Positions 10,341 to 17,827 of a stretch of DNA of 64,000 nt are shown here, in pieces (position 1 is the first letter of the stretch; each line of letters begins with the position of its first letter). Source of the DNA: Mycoplasma anserisalpingitidis (GTDB lineage: Bacteria; Bacillota_I; Bacilli_A; Mycoplasmatales; Metamycoplasmataceae); assembly GCF_007858495.1 (NCBI RefSeq), contig NZ_CP041663.1:124001-188000 (forward strand), given 5' to 3'. Below the pieces are notes generated by a model. That model searched no databases. It worked only from the letters and a program-made list of their open reading frames with translations, and was not told the origin of the DNA. The translations under genes were made by a program, and so were the position numbers.

Positions 10341-10383
10341 TTGGGGAACTTTATGCGTGGTGTAATATAAATTTATTCCCCAA
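10341..10383 (+). repeat. Inverted-repeat element 2, TTGGGGAA-N27-TTCCCCAA
   Basis: Same 8-bp arms and the same 27-bp spacer length as element 1, placed 13 bp after the fic stop. The spacer sequences differ, so arms and spacing are conserved but not the middle. The spacer contains TGGTGTAATAT, again resembling an extended -10. Confidence 0.7.
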
Positions 10384-10501
10384 ATATAAAAGCATCTACT
10401 GAAAGTACTGGGAATGTGATGGGAATATCAAGCAAATCAATATCTTTTTATATTGTGATGTTTTTTAGCAATTTCGTAAGTATCAATTATTGATAATAAT
10501 A
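10384..10501 (+). pseudogene. Possible gene remnant after the fic island
   Basis: One frame is open for about 35 codons and encodes a plausible peptide (KASTESTGNVMG, then a hydrophobic FYIVMFFSNFVSINY) ending with Trp (TGA) and TAA TAA. It has no start codon with a ribosome-binding site. It could be the tail of a membrane-protein gene disrupted when the fic island arrived, or chance. I do not recognise the family. Confidence 0.25.
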
Positions 10502-10564
10502 AACTGTTCTAATTATTAATATAGTTAGAATTTGTTAAAATTACATTAATAAATTGAGGTAATT

Positions 10565-11242
10565 ATGGTGATTAAACATAAAAAAGATATTTGTGTAATT
10601 GGGCTTGGTAGATTTGGACAAGCGGTTGTAAGTCAATTATTAAAAATGAATAAAAGTGTTTTTATTATCGATGCTAAAGAAGATAATGCAAAAATATTTG
10701 AAAATGAAGTTCAAAGAATTGCAATTGCAGATGCGGCCGATATGAAAGCACTAAAATCAATGAATATTGAACAAATGGAAACAGTAGTTGTTGCTTGTCC
10801 GGACAACATTGAAATTGTAGCAGCTTTATTAGAACTTAATATTAAAAATATTATTGCTCGCGCTACAAGTGCCAGACATGCTAGAGTTCTCAAACAAATT
10901 GGTGTAACTCAAATTATTCGTCCTGAGCATGAATCTGGAATTAGAACTGCTTTAATTGCAGCTAATGAAAATTTAATTCGTTTCTCAGAAAATTTACAAG
11001 AACTTAGTGAAAACTTTGTAGTAGGAACTACTACAATTAAAAATCCAGATTTATCAAAAATGAAAATTAAAGACTTAGACTTTAACAAGAGAAAAATTAC
11101 AATTATCTTAATCAAAAGAAACGGAAGAGTACTTAGACCAAGCGGGGATGTTGAACTAGAAATCGATGATATTGTTTCACTAGTTGGAGAAGTTAGTGAT
11201 GTAACTGCTGGTTTAGGTTGATTAAATCAACAAAGTAAGTAA
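10565..11242 (+). CDS. ktrA: KtrA/TrkA-type potassium-channel regulatory (RCK) protein
   Basis: 225-aa cytoplasmic regulatory subunit of a Ktr/Trk potassium uptake system. The RCK-N Rossmann fold begins ICVIGLGRFGQAVVSQLL, with GLGRFG (13-18) for the nucleotide and FIID at the end of strand 2. A second domain from about 140 (ENFVVGTTTIKNPDLSKMK, then IILIKRNGRVLRPSGDVELE, DDIVSLVGE) is a typical RCK-C ligand domain. GAGGT precedes the ATG. The gene continues through one TGA (Trp, 11219-11221) to TAA at 11240-11242. No channel partner (ktrB/trkH) is in the window; the nearest upstream gene is the foreign fic. Confidence 0.88.
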
Positions 11243-11247
11243 GTTTT

Positions 11248-11290
11248 AGCAGTGACTTTGTGAAAAGTTTTCACATAAGTTGCTGTTTTT
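11248..11290 (+). terminator. Rho-independent terminator after ktrA
   Basis: A long imperfect hairpin has its strongest part in TGTGAAAA/TTTTCACA and outer arms AGCA (11248-11251) and TGCT (11281-11284), followed by a T-rich tail. It separates ktrA from the mraZ promoter. Confidence 0.65.
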
Positions 11291-11318
11291 ATTTTTATTA
11301 AAAAATTTTTTCAATATT

Positions 11319-11348
11319 TTTACAAAAAAATATGAAATGATGTAAAAT
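11319..11348 (+). promoter_or_regulatory. Promoter of the mraZ division operon
   Basis: TTTACA (11319-11324) and TAAAAT (11343-11348) are 18 bp apart. The expected transcription start, near 11355, falls inside the MraZ boxes, so the leader before the GTG start would be only about 17 nt. Confidence 0.6.
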
Positions 11349-11349
11349 T

Positions 11350-11375
11350 GTGGTGGATAGTGGGAGGAAGTGTGT
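11350..11375 (+). promoter_or_regulatory. MraZ operator: three GTG-containing boxes with 10-bp spacing
   Basis: GTG cores occur at 11350, 11360 and 11370, exactly one helical turn apart, in the context TGGTG, TGGGA and TGTGT. This matches the known MraZ binding pattern of short TGGG/GTG repeats spaced by about 10 bp. The third box overlaps the GTG start codon of mraZ, so bound MraZ would cover both the transcription start and the translation start. Confidence 0.7.
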
Positions 11376-11803
11376 TCGGAACAGTCGAAAGAAAAATCGA
11401 TGATAAAAATCGTATTGTACTTCCAACAAACTTTAGAGATTTGTTAGGAAGTGATTTTTATCTAACTATAGGTTTTGACGGCAATGGTGAACTTAGAAGT
11501 AAAGAAAACTTCATCGAATATACCAGAACCATCGAAAAGCAAAGTATGTTTAACAAAAATGCTAGAGCTCTTCGCAGAAGTATTCTTGGGAGAGCTATAA
11601 ACATTACTCTTGACTCAGCTGGTAGATTCTTATTACCAAAGAACATACTTGAAAACTTAGCTATCCAAAAAGATGTAGTTTTTGTTGGAGTTGGATCAAT
11701 TGTTGAAATTTGATCCAAAGAACGCTACGATGAATTTGAATCAACATATGATGATGATACAATTTCACAAATCGCTCAAGAATTATCTAACCTAGAAAGT
11801 TAA
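11372..11803 (+). CDS. mraZ: Transcriptional regulator MraZ
   Basis: 143-aa DNA-binding autoregulator of the division and cell-wall cluster. Two SpoVT-AbrB-like motifs are visible: DDKNRIVLPTNFRDLL near the N terminus and LDSAGRFLLPKNILENLAI in the middle. The start is the GTG at 11372, because the family begins MFGTVERK and here VFGTVERKIDDKNRIVLP follows GGGAGGA; an upstream in-frame TTG would add eight atypical residues. The gene reads through one TGA (Trp, 11711-11713) and ends 2 bp before rsmH. It heads the conserved mollicute order mraZ-rsmH-ftsA-like-ftsZ. Confidence 0.93.
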
Positions 11804-11805
11804 TT

Positions 11806-12711
11806 ATGAATCAGAATTTACATTATTCAGTTCTCTTAAAAGAAACTATAGAAAGTTTAAATATTAAAGAAGACGGAATTTATGTTGATTTAACTCTTGG
11901 CATGGGTGGTCACTCAGCCGAGATATTAAAAAGGTTAAATAAAAATGGTTTCTTGATTGCTTTTGATAAAGATGAATTCGCAATAAAAAAAGGAAGCGAA
12001 GCTCTTAGTCAAATCAGTGATCGCTTTGCTATTATTAAAAGTGACTTTAGATATATTAAACACGAATTAGCAAAACTTGGAATTACTCAAGTTGATGGAA
12101 TCATAGCTGATTTAGGGATTAGTTCTCCTCAAGTTGATGATGCTTCACGTGGTTTTAGCTACAATAAAGACGCAAAACTTGATATGCGCATGGATCAAGA
12201 ACAAGGTCTTGATGCTCATTATATTGTTAACAATTATACTGATGTACAATTAGCTAACATTTTTACAAAATACGCTGATGTAAAGCTTGCTATGCGAGTT
12301 GCGAAAGCAATTGTAAAGTGTAGACCAATTGATACAACTTTAGAATTAGTTGATGTTATAAAGAGTGCATATCCCGCCGCTCTACTTAGAGCAAAAAATC
12401 CTGCAAAAGCAGTATTCCAAGCGTTACGAATTGAAACTAACAATGAATTCGAATCGCTTGAACTGATGCTTAAAGATGCAGTTGGCTTATTAAAAAGCAA
12501 TTCATCATTAAGTATTATTACATTCCACTCTTTAGAAGATCGTATCGTAAAAAATTTTTTTAAAGATTTAATTACAAGCAATCTTCCAATTAAGATGCCG
12601 ATTATAGAAGAAAAAAAATATACTGCCAAACAGATAATTCCTTCACAACGTGAATTAGAAGAAAATAAACGCTCAAGAAGTGCTAAATTAAGAATTTTAA
12701 GCAAGATTTAA
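11806..12711 (+). CDS. rsmH: 16S rRNA (cytosine-1402-N4)-methyltransferase
   Basis: 301-aa S-adenosylmethionine-dependent enzyme that methylates N4 of C1402 in the 16S decoding centre. Visible motifs: HYSVLLKETIESL at the N terminus, the SAM loop DLTLGMGGHSAEIL (about 25-38), DGIIADLGISSPQVDDASRG (about 97-116), MRMD, the helical insert with KNPAKAVFQALRIETN, and the C-terminal SIITFHSLEDRIVKNFF. All are diagnostic of RsmH (MraW). It starts 2 bp after the mraZ stop, with a weak Shine-Dalgarno, so coupling to mraZ translation is likely. Confidence 0.96.
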   Translation: MNQNLHYSVLLKETIESLNIKEDGIYVDLTLGMGGHSAEILKRLNKNGFLIAFDKDEFAIKKGSEALSQISDRFAIIKSDFRYIKHELAKLGITQVDGIIADLGISSPQVDDASRGFSYNKDAKLDMRMDQEQGLDAHYIVNNYTDVQLANIFTKYADVKLAMRVAKAIVKCRPIDTTLELVDVIKSAYPAALLRAKNPAKAVFQALRIETNNEFESLELMLKDAVGLLKSNSSLSIITFHSLEDRIVKNFFKDLITSNLPIKMPIIEEKKYTAKQIIPSQRELEENKRSRSAKLRILSKI

Positions 12712-12729
12712 TTTAGAAGGGAGGTGGTT

Positions 12730-13902
12730 ATGAGAAAATATTTTTTAGATTTTAGAGTTAGTAAAAATTATATTAGTTGAACAGTTCTGGAAGACTGTGA
12801 AACAAAACAAAAAACAGTTAGAGTGAGCGAAAAGTTAATTCCAGTTAACTCAAGCGACATTACTAAAATGTTTGACTCTATTAAAAAATATCTTAACAAC
12901 CTTCCTTTGAATAAAAATGTTATTACAAATGTTATCTTTAATGATGATGTCCTAAGTAATTTAGAAATTAAACTCATTGAAACACATTACTTGCAAGAAT
13001 GTTTTTCAGCAGATAAAAGTGTTAAAGATGAATTAAGTCTACAATTATCAAAGCATTTTCACAGTAGTGAATACATTCCAGTAACAATTACAAGCTACCG
13101 ATACTTAGCTTACCAAAAAGTTTCAGTTAAAGAATATTTGCAATTCCCTCTTAATAAGCAATTTAGCAAATTAATTTCAAAAAATTCTGCATTTGTGACT
13201 ACAGATATTGAAACGCTCAACAATATTCAAAGATTATTTGAATACAACTTTGATAAAGTTAATTACTTTATCAAAACTCAGTCATTAGCAAACTATTATA
13301 AAGAATTTGACGGATTTAACTTATTATTGGACACTGAAGATTCGTACTCATCACTTTCGCTTATTTACAATGGTGCAGTTATTAAATATAAACGTTTATC
13401 CGTGGGTATGGATAAAATTTATGAGATGATTAACCAAAATAGTAGATTAACAAAATCTAATACAGACATTCAAAATATTATTCGTTATTTAACAAAAAGT
13501 AAAAACATTAATATTCTTGATGATGGAGTGGTGTCCATCAAAAAGATGCTTGATGAATTTGCTGTTTGCTATATAAAGCTAATATCAGAATTTCTAAATT
13601 GTGATGAACTCAAGGATCAAAAAATCAATATGTTAGCCTTAAGTGGTGTTTTGGCTAACATAATCGAAGCCAATTTGAATCCATCAACTTTCAATCTTAA
13701 TAAAGTGCACAATTTATATAGGGATAATTCCGAAAGTATATTCTTAAATAATGATATTGCTATTTTACAATCAAACTTAATGACTAAACTTGATGAAGAA
13801 GATCAAAACAAAACAGTAAACACGATCACTAATAGAATTAATAACGAGATCAATCCGCGTAAATCATTTTTAAATAAAATATGATATGCAATCACTAAAT
13901 AA
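12730..13902 (+). CDS. Divergent FtsA-like protein of the division cluster
   Basis: 390-aa protein between rsmH and ftsZ, the slot held by ftsA in most bacteria. The start at 12730 follows GGGAGGT; in-frame TGA at 12778-12780 and 13882-13884 encode Trp. The middle contains FNLLLDTEDSYSSLSLIYNG followed by KRLSVGMDKIYEMI, which parallels the FtsA phosphate-2 strand-turn (DIGGGTTDIAVFKDG, then IPVGG.HIT); MLALSGVLANIIEA parallels LTGGGA..PGI. The Gly-rich phosphate loops are lost, so ATP binding is doubtful. The C terminus NPRKSFLNKIWYAITK is amphipathic and basic, like the FtsA membrane-targeting helix. This is a structural inference; sequence similarity to true FtsA is weak. Confidence 0.6.
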
Positions 13903-13916
13903 AAATTGGAGAAAAC

Positions 13917-15242
13917 ATGCAAGAAAATAACACACAACAAGAAATTAAAAAACCAAATTTCTACAACCCTTTTGATGATAATGTGGTTGAAGAAACTCAA
14001 AAAGACGATTTAGATGAACAATTAATTAATGAAAACACTGCTAAAATTAAGTTAAAAGTTATCGGAATCGGTGGTGCTGGTAATAATGCTGTTCAAATGA
14101 TGGAATTGGAAAAATACCCTTCAGTTGAATTTATCGTTGCAAATACCGATGCACAAGCACTTGCAAAAAATAAATGTCCAAACAAACTTGCACTCGGAAA
14201 AGAATCTCGTGGATTAGGTGCTGGTAGTGATCCTGAAGTTGGGCAAGCAAGAGCTAAAGAAAGCTCTCGTAAAATTGAAGAGAAACTTAAAGATGCAGAT
14301 GTTGTAATTATTACTGCTGGTCTTGGAGGTGGTACTGGTACAGGTGCTGCCCCAGTTGTGGCCGAAATTGCTAGAAATAATGGTGCATTAACAATTGCTA
14401 TTGTAACTACACCTTTTTCTACAGAAGGTAGAAAACGTACTAGAATTGCAAAAGAAGGTATTGAAAAACTTAAAGAAAAAGTTGATTCATACATTGTTCT
14501 TTCAAACGAAAGATTGTTACAACAATATGGTGATGTTCCTATTGATGACGCTTATACAAAATCAAATGTTTATCTCAAAAATATCATCAATACCATACAT
14601 GATATTCTTTACAGAATAGGGACAATTAATATTGACTTTGCTGATATGCGTAGAATACTTGAAAAATCAGGATTAACACTTATTGGGCTTGGACAAGCAT
14701 CAGGAAAAAACCGTGCAACCAAAGCGGTTGAAAAAGCATTCCAAAATAACTTATATTCAACAGAAATTTGTGGTGCTGAAAGATTCTTAATTAACATTCA
14801 ATATGATAAATCTGCAACATTAAATGAAATTAAAACTGCTGTAGATGAAGTTAATAAATTCTTAAATACAAATAGTTCAATTGATGAAGATGACATTATT
14901 ATTGGTCAAGAAAGAATTGAAGGTGAAACTGACCTATTTAAAGTTTCAGTTATTGCCGGGCGTGTAATTGAAAGAAAAGATGTTGAAGCAAATAAAGCTA
15001 CAACAAATGTAATTGAAGAATCAAAAAATAATGAAGTCGATATCATTAATAATTTAAATTCAGAAAATGAAGCTGAAGCTAAATTAGATGAAGTTAAAGA
15101 AGAAAAAGAAACATTAGTTTATGATACTTTAGAGATCGAAAACGATTCTGAAACTCAAAATGATGACTTTAATTCAAACTTCTTAGATCTAGATGAAGAT
15201 GAAACAAAATTCGATGACTCAAAAGTTGATAATTGATTTTAG
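13917..15242 (+). CDS. ftsZ: Cell division GTPase FtsZ
   Basis: 441-aa tubulin homolog that polymerises at the division site. Seen: an N-terminal extension of about 45 acidic residues, KVIGIGGAGNNAVQMM (47-62), the tubulin signature GLGGGTGTGAAPVVAE (135-150), TPFSTEGRKRTRIA, and the T7-loop region with NIDFADMRRIL. A long acidic, repeat-poor tail follows from about 355. After AAAGTTGATAAT the frame continues through TGA (Trp) and TTT to TAG at 15240, so the protein ends DNWF rather than DN. GGAG lies 5 bp before the start, and 14 bp separate it from the FtsA-like gene. Confidence 0.97.
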
Positions 15243-15302
15243 ATAGTCGATGTGAGAAGAGTACTTTGATCAAAGTAACTTATTGTTCTGAAAAATTTTG
15301 CT

Positions 15303-15327
15303 AGCACCCAAGTGTGGTGCTTTTTTC
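15303..15327 (+). terminator. Rho-independent terminator of the division operon
   Basis: AGCACC (15303-15308) pairs with GGTGCT (15316-15321) around a 7-nt loop, followed by a run of T. It lies about 60 bp after the ftsZ stop. Confidence 0.8.
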
Positions 15328-15340
15328 ATTTCAAAATCTT

Positions 15341-15346
15341 TATAAT
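15341..15346 (+). promoter_or_regulatory. -10 box (TATAAT) upstream of adh
   Basis: A perfect TATAAT lies 20 bp after the ftsZ terminator and about 140 bp before the adh start. No clear -35 is seen. Confidence 0.4.
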
Positions 15347-15487
15347 ATATATAAGGTAGAAAACTGAGATTTTTAAGGTGCAGAAATTGAAAAAAATTCC
15401 ATATTATATATGCAAAAACGAGATTATCCACCGATTCTAGTCGAATTGAAATATAATTTAAATGTACAATTTAATGAAAGGAATTTT

Positions 15488-16582
15488 ATGAAATCAATTA
15501 GTTTACCAAAAGAAATGAAAGCTTTAGTTTTTCAAGCTAAAGGAAAAATCGAAATAGTTAAAAAACCAGTTCCTCAAGTTGGACCAAACGACCTTTTAAT
15601 TAAGGTTACTACAACAACAATTTGTGGTACAGACATTCACATTAAAAAAGGTGAATACCCAGTTGTTCCAGGTTTAACAATCGGACACGAATCAGTAGGA
15701 ACAGTAGCAGCATACGGTGATAATGTTACTGGATTTGAATTAGGGGAAAGAGTTCTTGCTGGAGCTATTACACCTAGTGGATTTACAGCGGCTTGTCAAT
15801 ATGGACAAGGTTCACAAGATGGAGTTGGAGAAGTTTACGGATATAAAGCAACTGCTGGATGAAAATTTGGAAATATCGAAGATGGATGTCAAGCAGAATA
15901 TGTTCTTGTTAAAAATGCTATGGCTAACGTAGCAAAAATTCCTGCAACTTTAACAGACAAACAAGTTTTAATGTGTCCAGATATTCTTTCAACAGGGATT
16001 AAAGGATCAGAAAACGCTGACATTGTTTTAGGAGATACAGTAGTTCTTGTTGCTCAAGGACCTATTGGACTTAGCGCTACAATTGGTGCTAAATTATTAG
16101 GAGCTTCAACAATTATTGCAGTTGATGGTGAAGATGCTCGTTTAGAAATGGCTAAAAAATATGGAGCTACACACACAATTAACTTCAAAAATAAAGATGT
16201 TGTTGAAGAAGTTAGAAGAATTACAAATGGGCGTATGGCTGACGCTGCTATTGAATGTTTAGGACTTAACTCAACATTCCAAACATGTTTAAGAGTTTTA
16301 CGTCCTGGAGGTAAACTATCATCAATCGGAGTTTACTCTGAAGATTTAGTAATTCCACTTGACTCATTTGCAGCAGGTCTTGGAGATCACCAAATTAAAA
16401 CATCATTATGTCCTGGTGGATCAGAAAGAATGCGTCGTTTAATGCAATTGATTGAAAACGGAATGATTGATACAACAAAACTTGTTACACATGAATATGA
16501 TTTTGATAAAATCGTTGAAGCTTACGAATTATTCGAAAGCCGTAAAGACGGTGTATTAAAAATCGCTGTAAAAGTAAGTTAA
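15488..16582 (+). CDS. adh: Zinc-dependent NADP(H) alcohol dehydrogenase
   Basis: 364-aa medium-chain dehydrogenase interconverting alcohols (probably secondary) and aldehydes or ketones. Catalytic zinc ligands are visible: Cys46 in TTICGTDIH and His67-Glu68 in TIGHESVG. The coenzyme domain has LVAQGPIGLSATIGAKLLGA, then AVDGEDARLEMAKKYGATH. The C-terminal HQIKTSLCPGGSERMRRLM and KLVTHEYDFDKI follow the pattern of the tetrameric Thermoanaerobacter-type ADH. The structural-zinc cysteine cluster is absent. The start at 15488 has AAAGGAA upstream; an earlier in-frame ATG (15410) lacks a ribosome-binding site. It reads through TGA (Trp) at 15860-15862. Trp, Gly and Ala content suggests an abundant enzyme. 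Confidence 0.92.
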
Positions 16583-16600
16583 TGATAATAATCATAATCA

Positions 16601-16627
16601 GCAACCTTTATGGTTGTTGTTTTTTAT
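16601..16627 (+). terminator. Rho-independent terminator of adh
   Basis: CAACC (16602-16606) and GGTTG (16612-16616) form a short stem, followed by a T-rich tail. The descending arm and tail also hold the -35 region of the efp promoter. Confidence 0.7.
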
Positions 16628-16642
16628 TGTTTTATGTATAAT
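16614..16642 (+). promoter_or_regulatory. efp promoter overlapping the adh terminator
   Basis: TTGTTG (16614-16619) and TATAAT (16637-16642) are 17 bp apart; AAGGAG (16658-16663) and the efp ATG follow. The -35 lies in the terminator's descending arm and the U-tract acts as spacer. Confidence 0.6.
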
Positions 16643-16669
16643 ATTTAAAATTATTTTAAGGAGTCAAAA

Positions 16670-17230
16670 ATGATTAATGTTAATGAATTTAAACCTGGTA
16701 TAACATTCCAAGATGAAGGTGATATTTTTGTTGTTTTAGAAGCTCAACACTCAAAACAAGGACGTGGTCAAGCTAACGTTAAAGCTAAAGTTAAGAACTT
16801 ACGTACCGGTTCAACAACAATTAAGTCATTTACTGGTGGAGATCGTGTTAAACCAGCACATATTGATAAAAGAAAAATGAACTACTTATACAATGATGGA
16901 GAAAACATTGTCTTAATGGATAATGAAACTTACGAACAAGTTGAAATTCCTCTTAAAAATGTTGAATGAGAATTAAACTTCCTTAAAGAGGGTAGTGAAG
17001 TTCAAATTCGTGTATTTGAATCTGAAGTTCTTGATGTTGAATTACCTATTAATGTTGAATTAAAGGTTTCAGAAGCTCCTGATGCTGTTAAAGGTAACAC
17101 AACAACTAACCCTCAAAAGAAAGTTGTTTTAGAAACAGGATTTGAGCTTGAAACACCTATGTTTGTTAAAGAAAATGATGTAATTATTGTTTCTACTGAA
17201 ACAGGTAAATACGTCGGAAGAAGTAACTAA
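16670..17230 (+). CDS. efp: Elongation factor P
   Basis: 186-aa translation factor that rescues ribosomes stalled on polyproline. The three-domain length is standard. Domain I opens MINVNEFKPGITFQDEGDIFVV; the tip loop that reaches the peptidyl-transferase centre reads KQGRGQ, with Arg32 where Firmicutes usually carry a Lys in KPGKG. The C-terminal part has ETPMFVKENDVIIVSTETGKYVGR, typical of EF-P. One TGA (Trp) occurs at 16967-16969. AAGGAG lies 6 bp before the start. It is followed after 2 bp by an Asp23-like gene, so the two form an operon. No modification enzymes for the tip residue are in the window. Confidence 0.95.
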
Positions 17231-17232
17231 TT

Positions 17233-17535
17233 ATGAATTTTGTAACAGTTGATTTTAATTTAAATCAATTTTTCTCTGTTCAAGAAAGCGCTTTTAAACA
17301 AGTTATTAAGCAAAGTTTTAATTTAAATAAACAAGTAAAAATGGTAAGTGAACCAAAAATAAGCTTTGAATATGATAAAAAAAATATACATATTTTCTTA
17401 GATATAAAAATTAAAAATGATGCTGAAATTGATCTAGTATTAAAAGAAATTACAAAAAATATTGAGTTAGGTGTTGTAAATTTAATTGATACAAAACCAA
17501 AAAATATTCAATTTAATATTCTTGGATTTTTATAA
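17233..17535 (+). CDS. Small Asp23/Gls24-like protein following efp
   Basis: 100-aa protein with no TGA codon. The second half (NIHIFLDIKIKNDAEIDLVL, KEITKNIE, GVVNLIDTKPKNIQFNILGF) has the strand-helix-strand rhythm of Asp23/Gls24 envelope-stress proteins, in which beta-strand segments flank a long helix and end in V.V.GV-like strands. In Bacillus an Asp23 protein (yqhY) also lies near efp and nusB. Its start is 2 bp after the efp stop, so it is co-translated with EF-P. The function is not known; the family match is by pattern only. Confidence 0.5.
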   Translation: MNFVTVDFNLNQFFSVQESAFKQVIKQSFNLNKQVKMVSEPKISFEYDKKNIHIFLDIKIKNDAEIDLVLKEITKNIELGVVNLIDTKPKNIQFNILGFL

Positions 17536-17827
17536 AAAAAGAACTGATTTTTTCTTTTGAAAGCAATCAAAATGAAAAAAATAAGTCTTTTTTTTTTTTT
17601 TTTTGATTTGTGATATGAAAATATAAAAATATATAAATAACTTTTTCAGCTTATTTATAGTTCTAAAAATATCGTTTCATATTTATGGAATCATTATTGC
17701 AAAAAGAGTTGCAGTAACTTCACAAATTTATATAAAGATTTAAAATTTAAACAAATAAGAATATTAATAAAAAATATTAATTTTTTTGTTTTCAAATTAA
17801 ATAAATTTTAGAGTACGAAAGGTTATT
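17536..17827 (+). promoter_or_regulatory. Long upstream region of giant gene A1, containing a 17-T run
   Basis: This 292-bp AT-rich gap holds no gene. A run of 17 T at 17588-17604 is preceded 25 bp earlier by TTTTGAAA and followed by GATTTG and, at about 17646, by AGCTTATTT. The same elements occur in the same order before A2. Several TATAAA-like boxes follow the run. AAAGG (17818-17822) is the ribosome-binding site of A1. Confidence 0.6.
17588..17604 (+). repeat. Homopolymer tract T17 upstream of A1
   Basis: Seventeen consecutive T, ending 223 bp before the A1 start. No GC stem precedes it, so it does not look like a terminator tail. Length changes in such tracts are a known phase switch in mycoplasma surface-gene promoters (for example the poly-A tract of M. 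hyorhinis vlp genes). Confidence 0.7.

Noticed and set aside
11348-11371. TTG at 11348 as start of mraZ
   Set aside because: It would add residues before the conserved FGTVERK and place translation through the operator boxes; GTG 11372 gives the family N terminus.
12234-14494. Minus-strand frames opposite rsmH and ftsZ
   Set aside because: Shadows of strongly conserved plus-strand genes with no family resemblance of their own.
15410-15487. Upstream in-frame ATG as start of adh
   Set aside because: No ribosome-binding site; the added 26 residues do not resemble the ADH family, while AAAGGAA precedes 15488.
17588-17604. T17 tract as the tail of a terminator
   Set aside because: No stable GC-containing hairpin directly precedes either T17 tract; the terminator of B1 is separate and 157 bp upstream of the second tract.
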